The position numbers and the translations under genes are program-made. A stretch of 64,000 bases of DNA from the NCBI RefSeq assembly GCF_900115735.1, contig NZ_FOXO01000018.1, positions 20,908 to 84,907 of the forward strand, given 5' to 3'. Under the pieces are notes generated by a model that worked only from the letters and a program-made list of their open reading frames with translations, was not told the origin of the DNA and made no database searches. How positions within the stretch are numbered: position 1 is the first letter of the stretch; each line of letters opens with the position of its first letter. This DNA comes from Butyrivibrio proteoclasticus (GTDB taxonomy: Bacteria; Bacillota; Clostridia; Lachnospirales; Lachnospiraceae). This document shows, in pieces, positions 1 through 9,210 of the stretch.

Positions 1-204
1 AACACTATTGATAATCTGTACTGTGTTGGACGTAATGGACAGCACAGATACAATAACATTGATCATTCAATGTGTACTTCTTTTGAGACGGTTAAGAATA
101 TTCTTAGTGGGGAGACGGACCGCAGCAACATATGGAATGTCAACACCGAGAAGGAATACCACGAAGCTGATTCTGAATCTGAGGAAGAAGTTGAGGTAGA
201 TTAA
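1..204 (+). CDS. C-terminal end of an FAD-dependent oxidoreductase (partial)
   Basis: The first reading frame is open from base 1 to a TAA at 202-204 and encodes 67 residues, so the gene begins outside the window. The piece contains NLYCVGRNGQHRYNNIDHS, which resembles the C-terminal FAD-binding end of protoporphyrinogen-oxidase/UDP-galactopyranose-mutase-like amine oxidases often found in surface-polysaccharide loci. It ends in an acidic tail rich in Glu. A terminator follows within 10 bases. The family call rests on this fragment only, so the substrate is unknown. A 63-codon frame-2 ORF in the same place is a shadow. Confidence 0.6.
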   Translation, partial: NTIDNLYCVGRNGQHRYNNIDHSMCTSFETVKNILSGETDRSNIWNVNTEKEYHEADSESEEEVEVD

Positions 205-212
205 GAATTATG

Positions 213-247
213 GGGTGTGGCAGGTTTGTCACATCCTTTTGTTTTGA
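213..247 (+). terminator. Rho-independent terminator after the left-edge gene
   Basis: A 7-bp stem (213-219 with 230-236, one G-U pair) encloses a 10-nt loop and is followed by a T-rich run TTTTGTTTT. It separates the left-edge oxidoreductase from the long polysaccharide operon that starts at 318. Confidence 0.6.
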
Positions 248-317
248 GCAGAGCACTTAGTGAGGCTCTCTCGAACTTAGTCAAGCTTGCAAATGAAAGA
301 TTTTAAGAGGTTTAATT

Positions 318-1256
318 GTGAAAAAGATTAGTATTATGATTCCATGTTTTAATGAAGTAGAAAATGTTGAGGCCATAAGCAAGGCAGTGGAGGAGGTTTT
401 GGTTAAGGAGCTTCCGCAGTATGATTATGAGATTGCTTTTATCGATAATGCTTCAACTGACGGCACAAGGGATATAATTGAGAGACTATGTGCTGAGAAT
501 AAAAAGATAAAGGCAATTTTCAATGTAACAAATTTTGGACAGTTTAATTCTCCTTTTCATGGGATGTGTTCACTTGATGGTGACTGCGTTATTCCAATCT
601 GTGCGGATTTCCAGGATCCTGTTGAGCTTATACCTGTTTTTGTGAGAAAATGGGAAGAAGGCCATAAGATTGTAAGTGGTGTTAAGTCATCAAGTAAAGA
701 AAATGGCTTTATCTATTTCCTCAGAAGCTGTTATTACAAGCTGATAAAGAATATGTCCAGTGTACGTATGATCGAACATTTCACAGGCTTTGGTCTTTAT
801 GACAAGACTTTTATCCAGCTTCTTAGGCAGCTCGGAGATCCTATTCCTTTTATCAGAGGAATTGTTGCTGAGTACGGAGAGGGCTTTAACATGACAACTG
901 TTGAGTATGAACAGCCCCAGAGAAGAGCAGGCAAAACACACAACAATTTCTATACTTTGTATGATGCGGCAATGCTTAGCATCACTTCATACACAAAGGT
1001 GGGATTGCGTTTGTGTACAATTGCAGGATTTATCTGTGCTATTGTGGATTTGATCGTGGCTTTTGTTTATCTTGTTTTGAAGCTGACTCACTGGTACAGT
1101 TTTCATGCAGGTTATGCACCGATGATAATAGGTATGTTCCTTATTGGAGCGATTCAGCTCTTTTTCATAGGACTGATGGGTGAGTATATTTTGAATATCA
1201 ATACCCGAGTGATCAACAGGCCTATTGTTGTTGAGGAAAAAAGAATTAATTTCTAA
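318..1256 (+). CDS. GT2 family polyprenyl-phosphate glycosyltransferase (DPM1/GtrB-like)
   Basis: This 312-residue GT-A enzyme probably transfers a sugar from a nucleotide donor to undecaprenyl phosphate on the inner face of the membrane. It opens with MIPCFNEVENVEAI, carries DNASTDGT at residues 43-50 and the metal-binding-type ADFQDP near 96-101. It ends with two membrane segments at roughly 230-255 and 270-290, the usual plan for GtrB/ArnC-like enzymes. The start is GTG with AGAGG eight bases upstream. It opens the operon; the SMR-like pair at 19427-20135 and the GT-C-like proteins downstream could flip and use its product. Sugar specificity cannot be read from sequence. Confidence 0.85.
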   Translation: MKKISIMIPCFNEVENVEAISKAVEEVLVKELPQYDYEIAFIDNASTDGTRDIIERLCAENKKIKAIFNVTNFGQFNSPFHGMCSLDGDCVIPICADFQDPVELIPVFVRKWEEGHKIVSGVKSSSKENGFIYFLRSCYYKLIKNMSSVRMIEHFTGFGLYDKTFIQLLRQLGDPIPFIRGIVAEYGEGFNMTTVEYEQPQRRAGKTHNNFYTLYDAAMLSITSYTKVGLRLCTIAGFICAIVDLIVAFVYLVLKLTHWYSFHAGYAPMIIGMFLIGAIQLFFIGLMGEYILNINTRVINRPIVVEEKRINF

Positions 1257-1286
1257 TCATGAAAAAATAGCGATGGAGTATAGGGT

Positions 1287-2759
1287 ATGCCGCTGGTTTC
1301 AACAGAGTTTTTCATATTTTTACCTATAGTTGTAGTGATCAATTTTTTAGTTCCAAGAAAATTTAAGTATGTCTGGCTTTTTGTAACCAGCTTGTTTTTC
1401 TACGCAAGTATTGATGTTAAGAGCGCTGCAGTACTGGTTATTTCTATAGCATTTTCATATGGCTTTGGGCTATTGCTTGAAAAAAGCAAGCTAAATAGCG
1501 CAACAGGCAAAGCAAGCAAAGGAATACTGGCTTTTGCAATAGTTATCCACATTGCTATACTTATCGCCTGCAAATATCTCAATTTTATTGAAAAGACAAT
1601 TCTTTCTCTTTCAGGCAGAGGAGAAGAGGCGGTAAATCTGAATCTCCTTGCGACTCTTGGTGTTTCTTTTTATATGCTGAAAATCATCGGATATCTGATC
1701 GATGTATACCGGGATGACCTGATTGCTGAAAAGAATCCTTTAAAAGTCGGACTCTATGTCTCATTCTTCCCGCAGATAACTCAGGGACCTATTGAAAGAG
1801 CTAAAAATATGCTTCCACAGTTCAATTTTCCGCTTACTGTGGATTACGATATGTTAAGGGATGGAATCCTTGAGATAATCTGGGGATATTTTTTAAAGCT
1901 GGTTGTGGCAGACAGATTGGCAATCTATGTCAATAATGTTTATACAACCCCGGAAATGGCGGTTGGTTTTACAACACTGGTGGCAACTGTGTTTTACACA
2001 TTCGAGATATACACTGATTTTGCAGGATATTCGCATATTGTAATTGGTATTTCGAGAATCCTTGGAATAGATGTTATGGAGAACTTTAAGTGCCCTTATC
2101 TTGCAAGCAGTATTGCAGGCTTTTGGAGGAGATGGCACATATCTTTGTCTACCTGGCTCAGGGACTATCTTTATATTCCTCTTGGAGGAAACAGAAAAGG
2201 TACTGCCCGCAAGTATTTAAACATTATGATTGTTTTTTTTGTGAGCGGACTTTGGCATGGTGCAGGCTGGACCTTTGTGGTATGGGGAATTCTTCATGGT
2301 CTGTTTCAGGTTATAGGATATGTTCTAAAGCCTGTCAGAGACTGGTGTGTGAATGTATTTAAAGTTGAAAGAAATGCATTTTCACACAGAGTATTGAAAG
2401 TAGCAGTTACCTTTTTACTTGTAAATTTTGCCTGGGTATTCTTTAGAGCAACTTCGATTAGCGAAGCACTTTTGATCATTAAGAACAGCTTCGTGTTCAC
2501 TCCCTGGATGCTTGCTGATGGCAGCCTTTTTAAACACGGGCTTGATAATGCAGATTTCTTTGTGGCAATAGTTGGGCTTATCATAGTAGTAGTTACAGAT
2601 CTTGTGAATTACAACGGATTTGTAATAAGGGAGAGAATTTTAAAGCAGGGAATCTGGATAAGGTACATTATCGTAATAGCAGCCATTATTTCTATTCTGG
2701 TTTTTGGAATCTGGGGCCCGGGTTACGACAGTTCTGCATTTATTTATCAGGTCTTCTGA
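1287..2759 (+). CDS. MBOAT family O-acyltransferase (AlgI/DltB-like), module 1
   Basis: This 490-residue multi-pass protein has the MBOAT signatures: RRWHISLSTWLRDYLYIPLGG-type segment near residues 280-300 (key residues W, H, R, D) and SGLWHGAGWTF with the invariant catalytic-type His. It would move an acyl group, usually acetyl, from a cytosolic donor across the membrane to an extracellular acceptor. The SGNH-like gene 15 bases downstream is the expected partner, as in AlgI/AlgJ-X, DltB/DltD or PatA/PatB. The acceptor is probably the surface glycan made by this locus (inference). A second such module lies at 13084-15771. Confidence 0.9.
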   Translation: MPLVSTEFFIFLPIVVVINFLVPRKFKYVWLFVTSLFFYASIDVKSAAVLVISIAFSYGFGLLLEKSKLNSATGKASKGILAFAIVIHIAILIACKYLNFIEKTILSLSGRGEEAVNLNLLATLGVSFYMLKIIGYLIDVYRDDLIAEKNPLKVGLYVSFFPQITQGPIERAKNMLPQFNFPLTVDYDMLRDGILEIIWGYFLKLVVADRLAIYVNNVYTTPEMAVGFTTLVATVFYTFEIYTDFAGYSHIVIGISRILGIDVMENFKCPYLASSIAGFWRRWHISLSTWLRDYLYIPLGGNRKGTARKYLNIMIVFFVSGLWHGAGWTFVVWGILHGLFQVIGYVLKPVRDWCVNVFKVERNAFSHRVLKVAVTFLLVNFAWVFFRATSISEALLIIKNSFVFTPWMLADGSLFKHGLDNADFFVAIVGLIIVVVTDLVNYNGFVIRERILKQGIWIRYIIVIAAIISILVFGIWGPGYDSSAFIYQVF

Positions 2760-2774
2760 TTTTGGAGATACAAA

Positions 2775-4262
2775 ATGAAAAAGACATTAATGAACATAAT
2801 AAAATCAGCTGTCTTTCTTTGCCTGTTTGGTCTTGCAATTGCGGCAACAGTAGTGATAGTTAAGAGAAAAGAGAGCGATTACAAATATACAGATTTTTTT
2901 AACGAAGCGAAAAAAGACCACATAGATGTTTTGTTTATGGGCTCATCCCATGTGATAAATGCCATAAATCCGGTGTTTTTGTTTGAAGAGTACGGAATTA
3001 CTTCCTACAACATGGGAGGTCATGGGGCAATGCTTCAGGCAACTTACTGGGAACTTCAGCAGGCGCTTGAGTATTGTACTCCCAAGTGGGTTGTGGTAGA
3101 TACTTATATGCTTGAGAAAAACATCAAATATCTTGATAACAGGGAAGAGTTTGATGATGAAGATGAAGTAAATACGTCAGTTGAACAGCTCCACCTTAAC
3201 ATGGATGCCTGGCCTTTAAATAATCTAAAGAGAGCTGCAATCGATGATCTTATTCAGGATGATGGTGTAAAAAAAGAGTTCCTTTATGAATTTATTATTT
3301 ACCATAATCGTTGGAAATATCTAAATGAGAGTGATTTTAAGACCATAACAGGAACTGCTGACAGAAACAGGCTTTTTGGTGCTGAGATGAGATACGAGGT
3401 AGAGCTTGAGCCTGAGAAGTATCCTGAAGTTTCAGAGTCAGATCTTTTGACTGAGGATACAGTTGGAACAGAGTACCTTGAAAAGATAATTGAGCTTTGC
3501 CAGGAGAGAGGAATTCCTGTTGTTCTGACTTATTATCCCTTTGTTGCAGATACCAAGGATCAGGCAGCAGCCATAAGAGCAGGACAGATAGCAGATAGCT
3601 TTGACGTTCCATATATCAATATGTTAGACCTTGATATAATAGATATTTACTCAGATCTTAATGACCATGGTCATCTGAATGTGGTCGGGGCCAAAAAGGT
3701 TTCTGATTACATGGGACAGTGGCTCAGCGAAACAGGAGATCTGGTTGATCATCGCGGTGATGAAAGTTTTAGTTATTGGCAGGAATGCGTGGATAATTTC
3801 AATGAAGAACTTGATGATACTTTGTTTAGTGAGGACAATTTATATATCAAGCTTGACCTTCTGGGTTTGGAAGATTACAATTTCGTGCTGTATGTCAATG
3901 GAAATTCACCTGTCTTTTTGGACGATTATTTAAAGAGGATGATAAGAAAGTCTTCCATGTCCAACAAAATTGCTAGCACAAGCGGTCCGTATATTATTGT
4001 AAATGATAACTCTACAGGATATATTTATGAAGCCTGCGGCAGTGAGGAACTTAGAGCTATGAATACTGCCATGGGAACTCTTAATTATCAACCTGTTGAG
4101 CAGTATTTCAGGCTGTTATACTCAGATGAGGATCCGGATACCAATTATCTGTATGATGAGGCGCATTATCTTAATGACATTCAGCTTATCATATATGATG
4201 AAGATGGTGATGTCCTTGAACATGATTACTATAAGTCAAACGGCGGCAATTATGTACGCTGA
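2775..4262 (+). CDS. Membrane-anchored SGNH/DltD-like protein, O-acylation partner 1
   Basis: 495 residues with one N-terminal membrane segment (about residues 9-28) and an extracellular domain. It shows the SGNH-like serine block FMGSSHV (54-60), a Gly-rich NMGGHGA block near 79-85, and a late Asp-x-x-His block DHGHLN near 297-302. This arrangement matches DltD/AlgX-type proteins that take the acyl group from an MBOAT. The C-terminal ~170 residues are a further acidic domain that I do not recognise. Its position directly after an MBOAT supports the pairing. The overall sequence is divergent, so the catalytic triad is an assignment by motif only. Confidence 0.7.
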   Translation: MKKTLMNIIKSAVFLCLFGLAIAATVVIVKRKESDYKYTDFFNEAKKDHIDVLFMGSSHVINAINPVFLFEEYGITSYNMGGHGAMLQATYWELQQALEYCTPKWVVVDTYMLEKNIKYLDNREEFDDEDEVNTSVEQLHLNMDAWPLNNLKRAAIDDLIQDDGVKKEFLYEFIIYHNRWKYLNESDFKTITGTADRNRLFGAEMRYEVELEPEKYPEVSESDLLTEDTVGTEYLEKIIELCQERGIPVVLTYYPFVADTKDQAAAIRAGQIADSFDVPYINMLDLDIIDIYSDLNDHGHLNVVGAKKVSDYMGQWLSETGDLVDHRGDESFSYWQECVDNFNEELDDTLFSEDNLYIKLDLLGLEDYNFVLYVNGNSPVFLDDYLKRMIRKSSMSNKIASTSGPYIIVNDNSTGYIYEACGSEELRAMNTAMGTLNYQPVEQYFRLLYSDEDPDTNYLYDEAHYLNDIQLIIYDEDGDVLEHDYYKSNGGNYVR

Positions 4263-4308
4263 AAGATAAATTTAATTTAGTAGTATTAGGAATAAAATGG
4301 AGGTTTTT

Positions 4309-4929
4309 ATGAATGATAAGGTTTGTATCGTAGGAATTGCAGGAGGAACAGCATCGGGTAAAACAACTATTGTCCGTATGATAAAGGAAAAGTTTGGGGA
4401 TGATATTGTAGTAATTAATCATGATTCATATTACAAGGCGCACAATGACTTGTCTTACGAGGACAGGACCAGACTTAACTATGATCATCCTGAGTCTTTT
4501 GATACAGATCTTCTCATTGAAGATGTTAAAAAGCTTAAGAATAACATTGCTATTGATGTGCCTGTTTATGACTATACAATTCATAACAGGGCCGATGAGA
4601 CGGTTCATGTAATTCCCAAGAAGGTCATTATTGTTGAGGGTATTCTTATTCTTGAGAATAAAGAGCTCAGAGATCTTATGGATATCAAGGTTTTCGTAGA
4701 GACTGATGCAGATGAGAGGCTTATGAGAAGAATTCGCCGTGACATGGTGGAGAGAGCAAGAAGTATTGACTCTATCCTTAAGCAGTACACTGAGACTGTT
4801 AAGCCTATGCACGAGCAGTTTGTTGAGCCAAGCAAAAAGTACGCTGATATCATCATCCCTCGTGGTGGAGAGAACTTAACAGGTATCAGTATTCTTCAGG
4901 AACATTTAAAGCTCATGATGCAGGGATGA
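4309..4929 (+). CDS. udk: Uridine kinase
   Basis: Phosphorylates uridine and cytidine with ATP/GTP in pyrimidine salvage. The Walker A motif GGTASGKT lies near residues 11-18, followed by NHDSYYK and YDHPESFD segments typical of Udk; the ~206-residue length is normal. I chose ATG 4309, not 4297, because GGAGG at 4299-4303 sits five bases upstream of it and overlaps the earlier ATG. Its stop overlaps the next reading frame. Why a salvage kinase sits inside a polysaccharide operon is not clear; a supply of UTP/CTP for nucleotide sugars and CDP-activated groups is a possible reason (inference). Confidence 0.95.
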   Translation: MNDKVCIVGIAGGTASGKTTIVRMIKEKFGDDIVVINHDSYYKAHNDLSYEDRTRLNYDHPESFDTDLLIEDVKKLKNNIAIDVPVYDYTIHNRADETVHVIPKKVIIVEGILILENKELRDLMDIKVFVETDADERLMRRIRRDMVERARSIDSILKQYTETVKPMHEQFVEPSKKYADIIIPRGGENLTGISILQEHLKLMMQG

Positions 4930-4967
4930 TATGGCTGGTGGGGATAATATATTGGGAGGACTATGGT

Positions 4968-6116
4968 TTGCTACAGATTGTTGGTGAGGTTTTGAAGCTT
5001 ATATTCTGGTTGTTTTGTGCGCCGCTGATTATCGGAATGCTGTTTAACTTTATATTGCCGAGGGCAAAGAGAAGCGTTGGGGTGACTTTTCTGCTTGGTT
5101 TTTTGTTTTACCTGGCTGTGTTTGAGGTTATTGGTATATACTGCATGACTACGATCATGTATAGTGCTTTTGCATATTGTGTGAAGTACTTTCTGATAGC
5201 ATCATGGATACTGATAGCGCTTGGAATTGGCAAAGTTTTCTACGCTTTTTATATCAAGAAGGATAGAAGCCTTATTTTTAATCATGCAGCTATGAATGAT
5301 AACAAAGAGGTTATTCAAGACAAGGCTGGTGGTATAAATAAGGTTTACTGGCTTATTTTCATTGGGCTTTTAGCATTTCAGCTTGTTATGGCAGTAGTTA
5401 TGGCAAGCTTTGATGGTGATGATGCGTATTATGTTGTTGAGTCACTTCTTGCGCAGCAGGCTGATGTCATGAATACTATTTTGCCATATACAGGTAATTC
5501 GACATCTCTTGATATAAGGCACGCCCTTGCTGTGATAACCATGTGGATCGGATTTATTGCAAAAGTAAGCGGTGTTCATGCGACAATCGTGTCCCACTCT
5601 GTTATTCCGCTTTTATTTATTCCGCTGGTTTATCTGGTCTATGCTGAGACAGGTAAAGTTCTTTTTAAAGATAAAAAAGAGATGGTTCCTGTATTTCTGA
5701 TAATCGTGAGCTTTCTTATGATGTTTGGAAATGTATCTCAATATACACCTGCCACATTTTTTCTGATGAGGACATGGCAGGGGAAAGCTATGGTTGGAAA
5801 TTTGGTATTTCCAATGATTTTCTGGATTTTCCTGGAAATGTATGAGAATGTGAATGCTAGTAATAAAGAAATATCTGTGGATAAGGCAGGCACAAGTTCA
5901 GCTTACTTGTGGATAATGCTTGCTCTTGTAAATATGCTATCAGGCATGTGCAGTGCTATGGGAGTCATCTTTGGGAGCGGAATAATAGCTCTTTTATCAC
6001 TTCTTCTTTTGATATTTAGCAGGAACTGGAAGGTTATATTAGGAGCTTTCTTTTGCATGATACCAAACCTTATCTATCTGGTTCTTTACTTCTCAATCTG
6101 GACAAGTGGCATGTGA
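4968..6116 (+). CDS. Multi-pass membrane protein, GT-C-like (DUF6077-type), N-terminal part
   Basis: About 382 residues with many membrane segments. The segment FDGDDAYYVVESLLAQQ lies on a predicted external loop; acidic pairs in the first loop are typical of GT-C glycosyltransferases using polyprenyl-phosphate sugars. It recalls Lachnospiraceae DUF6077 proteins from memory, which are longer (about 600-700 residues). The frame is open from ATG 4926 overlapping the udk stop, but GGGAGG at 4954-4959 sits eight bases before TTG 4968, which I prefer. The frame ends right where a second frame continues the same kind of protein, so this may be the front half of a split gene. Function unknown beyond membrane location. 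Confidence 0.65.
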   Translation: MLQIVGEVLKLIFWLFCAPLIIGMLFNFILPRAKRSVGVTFLLGFLFYLAVFEVIGIYCMTTIMYSAFAYCVKYFLIASWILIALGIGKVFYAFYIKKDRSLIFNHAAMNDNKEVIQDKAGGINKVYWLIFIGLLAFQLVMAVVMASFDGDDAYYVVESLLAQQADVMNTILPYTGNSTSLDIRHALAVITMWIGFIAKVSGVHATIVSHSVIPLLFIPLVYLVYAETGKVLFKDKKEMVPVFLIIVSFLMMFGNVSQYTPATFFLMRTWQGKAMVGNLVFPMIFWIFLEMYENVNASNKEISVDKAGTSSAYLWIMLALVNMLSGMCSAMGVIFGSGIIALLSLLLLIFSRNWKVILGAFFCMIPNLIYLVLYFSIWTSGM

Positions 6117-6126
6117 GGTACTAAAT

Positions 6127-6909
6127 ATGTACGGAATATTCATGGAGTGCTGGGTTGCACTGAAATTGTATGGCGGAAATGGAGTGCTGCTTTTAATGTT
6201 TTTGGCAGCTGCTATCTACATTGTAGCCAGTGAAAAAGATATAAAAAAGAAAATCGTTTTAGGCATATTGCCGCTTGTGATCCTTGCAGGATTTCTTTTC
6301 CCTGTTACCAAGATTGTTTATGTGGCGCTGTTTGATGATGGTAGCGATACATATTACAGGATACTGTGGCTTATTCCTATGTACGTGGTTATAGGATATG
6401 GTGCCTGTAAGGCTGTCATGAACTTCAAAAAGGACGCTGTAAGAAGAGGGATGTTGGCTCTTATATTATTGATAATTGCTGTGACAGGCTCTTTTGTCTA
6501 TGCCAATCAGTATATGTCAAAGGCTGAGAATCTCTACCACATTCCTCAAAACGTTATTGATATCTGTGATGTCATAGCGCCTGAGGATGGTGAGCCCAGA
6601 GTCAGAGCAGCATTCCCTTCAGAGCTTGTGCATTTCGTAAGACAATACAATACAGATATACTCATGCCCTATGGCCGCGAGATGGTTGTAACACAGTGGG
6701 ATTATTACAATGCTGTGTATGAAGTTATGGAAAAGCCGGAGACAATAGATGCCACAGCACTTTTGGAGGCGACCAGGCAGACAAAATGCAGATACATAGT
6801 GTTATCTGACAGCAGGCAGATAGACCAAAGCCTTGAAGAGTTGGGGCTTAACGTCATAGCAAATATTGATGGTTATACGGTTTATGAGGATGAAGAAGTA
6901 AGCGGGTAA
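6127..6909 (+). CDS. Membrane protein, C-terminal part of the split GT-C-like protein
   Basis: About 260 residues: several membrane segments (LYGGNGVLLLMFLAAAIYIV, then ILWLIPMYVVIGYGAC), followed by a soluble C-terminal domain from about residue 145. The frame opens at GTG 6106, overlapping the previous stop, but GAGGT at 6115-6119 is seven bases before ATG 6127, which I take as the start. Together with 4968-6116 it makes about 640 residues, the size of a full GT-C-like protein with its usual C-terminal soluble tail. It may be a real two-subunit split with translational coupling, a natural frameshift or a sequencing error. Confidence 0.6.
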   Translation: MYGIFMECWVALKLYGGNGVLLLMFLAAAIYIVASEKDIKKKIVLGILPLVILAGFLFPVTKIVYVALFDDGSDTYYRILWLIPMYVVIGYGACKAVMNFKKDAVRRGMLALILLIIAVTGSFVYANQYMSKAENLYHIPQNVIDICDVIAPEDGEPRVRAAFPSELVHFVRQYNTDILMPYGREMVVTQWDYYNAVYEVMEKPETIDATALLEATRQTKCRYIVLSDSRQIDQSLEELGLNVIANIDGYTVYEDEEVSG

Positions 6910-6940
6910 TATTAACAGGTGACAGTGTTTAAGGATAATT

Positions 6941-9157
6941 ATGAGAAAGACCAGGCAGATTTTTTATATATGTTTTGTCTTCGTGGTTCTTTTAGGAATC
7001 TGCGTTGTTTATAACAATATTGAAAAAGAAGAAAATAACTCTCCTGTAGTCATTACTGAAGTGTGCATTCACAATGAAACAGCCTCTTATGATGAGAATG
7101 GAAATTACGGTGCGGATTATGTTGAATTGTACAATAAATCAGATAGAACTGTTAGTTTATTGAACTGGGGACTTTCTGACAGCAACAAGAATAAGAGGAA
7201 GTTTCTTTTCCCCGATATTGCTATTGAACCCAGGCAATGCATAATTGTTTGGTGCAATGAAGATACGGTTCCAGCTAAAGATTATCGAGACGAGTATGTT
7301 CCCAGAGATGTACATGGGGTGAACTTTAAACTTTCCGGTGGTGAACGAGTCATACTGACCGATGCTGAAGGTAGTTATGTGGATGGAGTTGTTATATCGG
7401 ATAATGTCCCGGATAACGAGGTTTTGGCTTGCACATTGGATAATTATTCAGAATATACAGTTACAGAGTCAACGCCTTATTATGTTTCGGAAAAAATACA
7501 GCCTGTTTCAAAAAGTATAGAAAATGTTGAAAAACCTTTATTTTCAGTTGATGGAGGTTGGTTTGAAAGTGATATTTTGGTAGAAATTACAGCAAAAGAG
7601 GGGGATATATATTATACGCTTGATGGTTCAGATCCGGACGAGACTTCCATTAAGTATATCGGGCCTATAACTATTACAAACAGGACAGATGAAGCTAATA
7701 TTTATTCTGGAATAGAAGGTATTGCCACACAAAATGCTTATATTCCGGATTTTAACGTCGATAAAGGAACTGTCCTAAGAGCAGTAGCCATCATTAATGG
7801 TAAAAAAAGTGATATCACATCCCAAACTTATTTTGTGGGGCTTGATAAAAATGAATATGAGGGAGTATCTATAATGTCGATAACGGCTTCACCCGAAGAT
7901 TTATTTGGCTATGAGCATGGGATATATGTGGCAGGAGCCGTTTACGACAATTATTTAAGTAAAGTTAAAGAAGAGGCTCTGATTCAAGATTATGATCAGT
8001 ACTATGCGAACTTTGCAAAGGAAGGAAAAGGCTGGGAGAGAGAGGCGCAGATAGAATATTTTACGCCTGATCATACCAAGGTTCTTGAGCAAAATATAGG
8101 ATTAAGAATTCATGGCTATGGCTCTGTTAGATTTAATCAGAAAAGTTTTAGTCTCTATGCCAGAGAAGAATATGACAAAAGCCCTGTTTTTAACTATGAT
8201 TTTTATCAGGATGGAAGCTCATATGACAAGCTTGTTCTTAGAAATGGCGGCGGCAATGAGGATATGTATATCAGCAAGATAAGAGATATATTTAATCAAT
8301 CGCTTGTGTCTGACAGGAATATTGGAACCCAGAAAGCAATACCCTGTGCTGTTTTTTTAAACGGTGAATATTGGGGGTTATATAATCTTCAGGAAAAAGT
8401 ATCTGAGAGCTATATAAGTCAAAAATATGGTGTTGACGAATCCAACGTTGCCCTCATAAGAACAAAACAGAATGGCTATGTGGCAACAAAGAATGTGGAT
8501 TTAGAAGCTTATAATAATATAATTTGTTTCATAATGAACAACGACATGGCTGATCATGAGAATTATGAAAAAGTCAGTGATATGATAGATGTTCAAAGTT
8601 GTATTGATTATTATTGTATGGAAATATATACAGCTAATAGTGATGCTTACGGAAATAATTGGGCAGTCTGGTTCTCGCGGGAGAAGGGAGATTCTGAGTA
8701 TGAGGATTGCAGATTAAGATGGCTGGCTTATGACCTTGATATAACAGATAATCTCATAATGGAGGAGAATACTGCAGATGTGAACTCCTTTGTTGAGGGT
8801 AACTGGTATGAGACGCCTCCGCTTTCAGAGGATAATCTTTTTTCACATCTTATTCAGAATTCAGAGTTTAAAGAAAGGTTTATACAAACCTTTACTGAAA
8901 TGGCAGAGACAAATTTTAGTTATAATGAGGTATCTGGGAAACTGTGGTCTCTTGCTGCTGTTTACAGGAATCAGACCATTAAATCCCACGAAAGATTCAG
9001 GGGGAATTATTTGCTGGACGAGTATCCGTTGCAGGGATATGAACCACCTTACGATGATGATGACTATGGCAATGATATTGGGATAATTGATGCATTTTTC
9101 AGAGACAGAGCAGACTATATTCTTAAGTACATGTATGAGGAACTTGGTGGTAATTGA
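6941..9157 (+). CDS. CotH kinase family protein with lamin-tail and CHB_HEX-like domains, copy 1
   Basis: 738 residues. An N-terminal membrane segment (about 5-24) is followed by a lamin-tail-like domain (about 35-155; YGADYVELYNKSD, WGLSDSN), a chitobiase C-terminal-like beta domain with YYTLDGSDPDETS near 225, and a CotH domain from about 310. CotH landmarks are GLRIHGYGS, GTQKAIPCAVFLNGEYWGLY and RWLAYDLDIT with the putative metal-binding Asp pair. CotH proteins are atypical kinases that phosphorylate secreted or spore-coat proteins. The membrane anchor suggests extracytoplasmic action. The next gene is a full-length paralog. Substrate unknown. Confidence 0.85.
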   Translation: MRKTRQIFYICFVFVVLLGICVVYNNIEKEENNSPVVITEVCIHNETASYDENGNYGADYVELYNKSDRTVSLLNWGLSDSNKNKRKFLFPDIAIEPRQCIIVWCNEDTVPAKDYRDEYVPRDVHGVNFKLSGGERVILTDAEGSYVDGVVISDNVPDNEVLACTLDNYSEYTVTESTPYYVSEKIQPVSKSIENVEKPLFSVDGGWFESDILVEITAKEGDIYYTLDGSDPDETSIKYIGPITITNRTDEANIYSGIEGIATQNAYIPDFNVDKGTVLRAVAIINGKKSDITSQTYFVGLDKNEYEGVSIMSITASPEDLFGYEHGIYVAGAVYDNYLSKVKEEALIQDYDQYYANFAKEGKGWEREAQIEYFTPDHTKVLEQNIGLRIHGYGSVRFNQKSFSLYAREEYDKSPVFNYDFYQDGSSYDKLVLRNGGGNEDMYISKIRDIFNQSLVSDRNIGTQKAIPCAVFLNGEYWGLYNLQEKVSESYISQKYGVDESNVALIRTKQNGYVATKNVDLEAYNNIICFIMNNDMADHENYEKVSDMIDVQSCIDYYCMEIYTANSDAYGNNWAVWFSREKGDSEYEDCRLRWLAYDLDITDNLIMEENTADVNSFVEGNWYETPPLSEDNLFSHLIQNSEFKERFIQTFTEMAETNFSYNEVSGKLWSLAAVYRNQTIKSHERFRGNYLLDEYPLQGYEPPYDDDDYGNDIGIIDAFFRDRADYILKYMYEELGGN

Positions 9158-9210
9158 TACATTGAAGGCTGTAATCTGAGTATATCGAAAGTCCTTGGAA
9201 GAAATAGTTT

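Noticed and set aside
8..199. Frame-2 ORF of 63 codons at the left edge
   Set aside because: Frame 1 over the same bases reads through from base 1 to 204 with a recognisable oxidoreductase C terminus, so the frame-2 ORF is a shadow.
6100..6130. Programmed ribosomal frameshift between the two GT-C-like frames
   Set aside because: No slippery heptamer or following stem is seen, while a good ribosome binding site for ATG 6127 is present.
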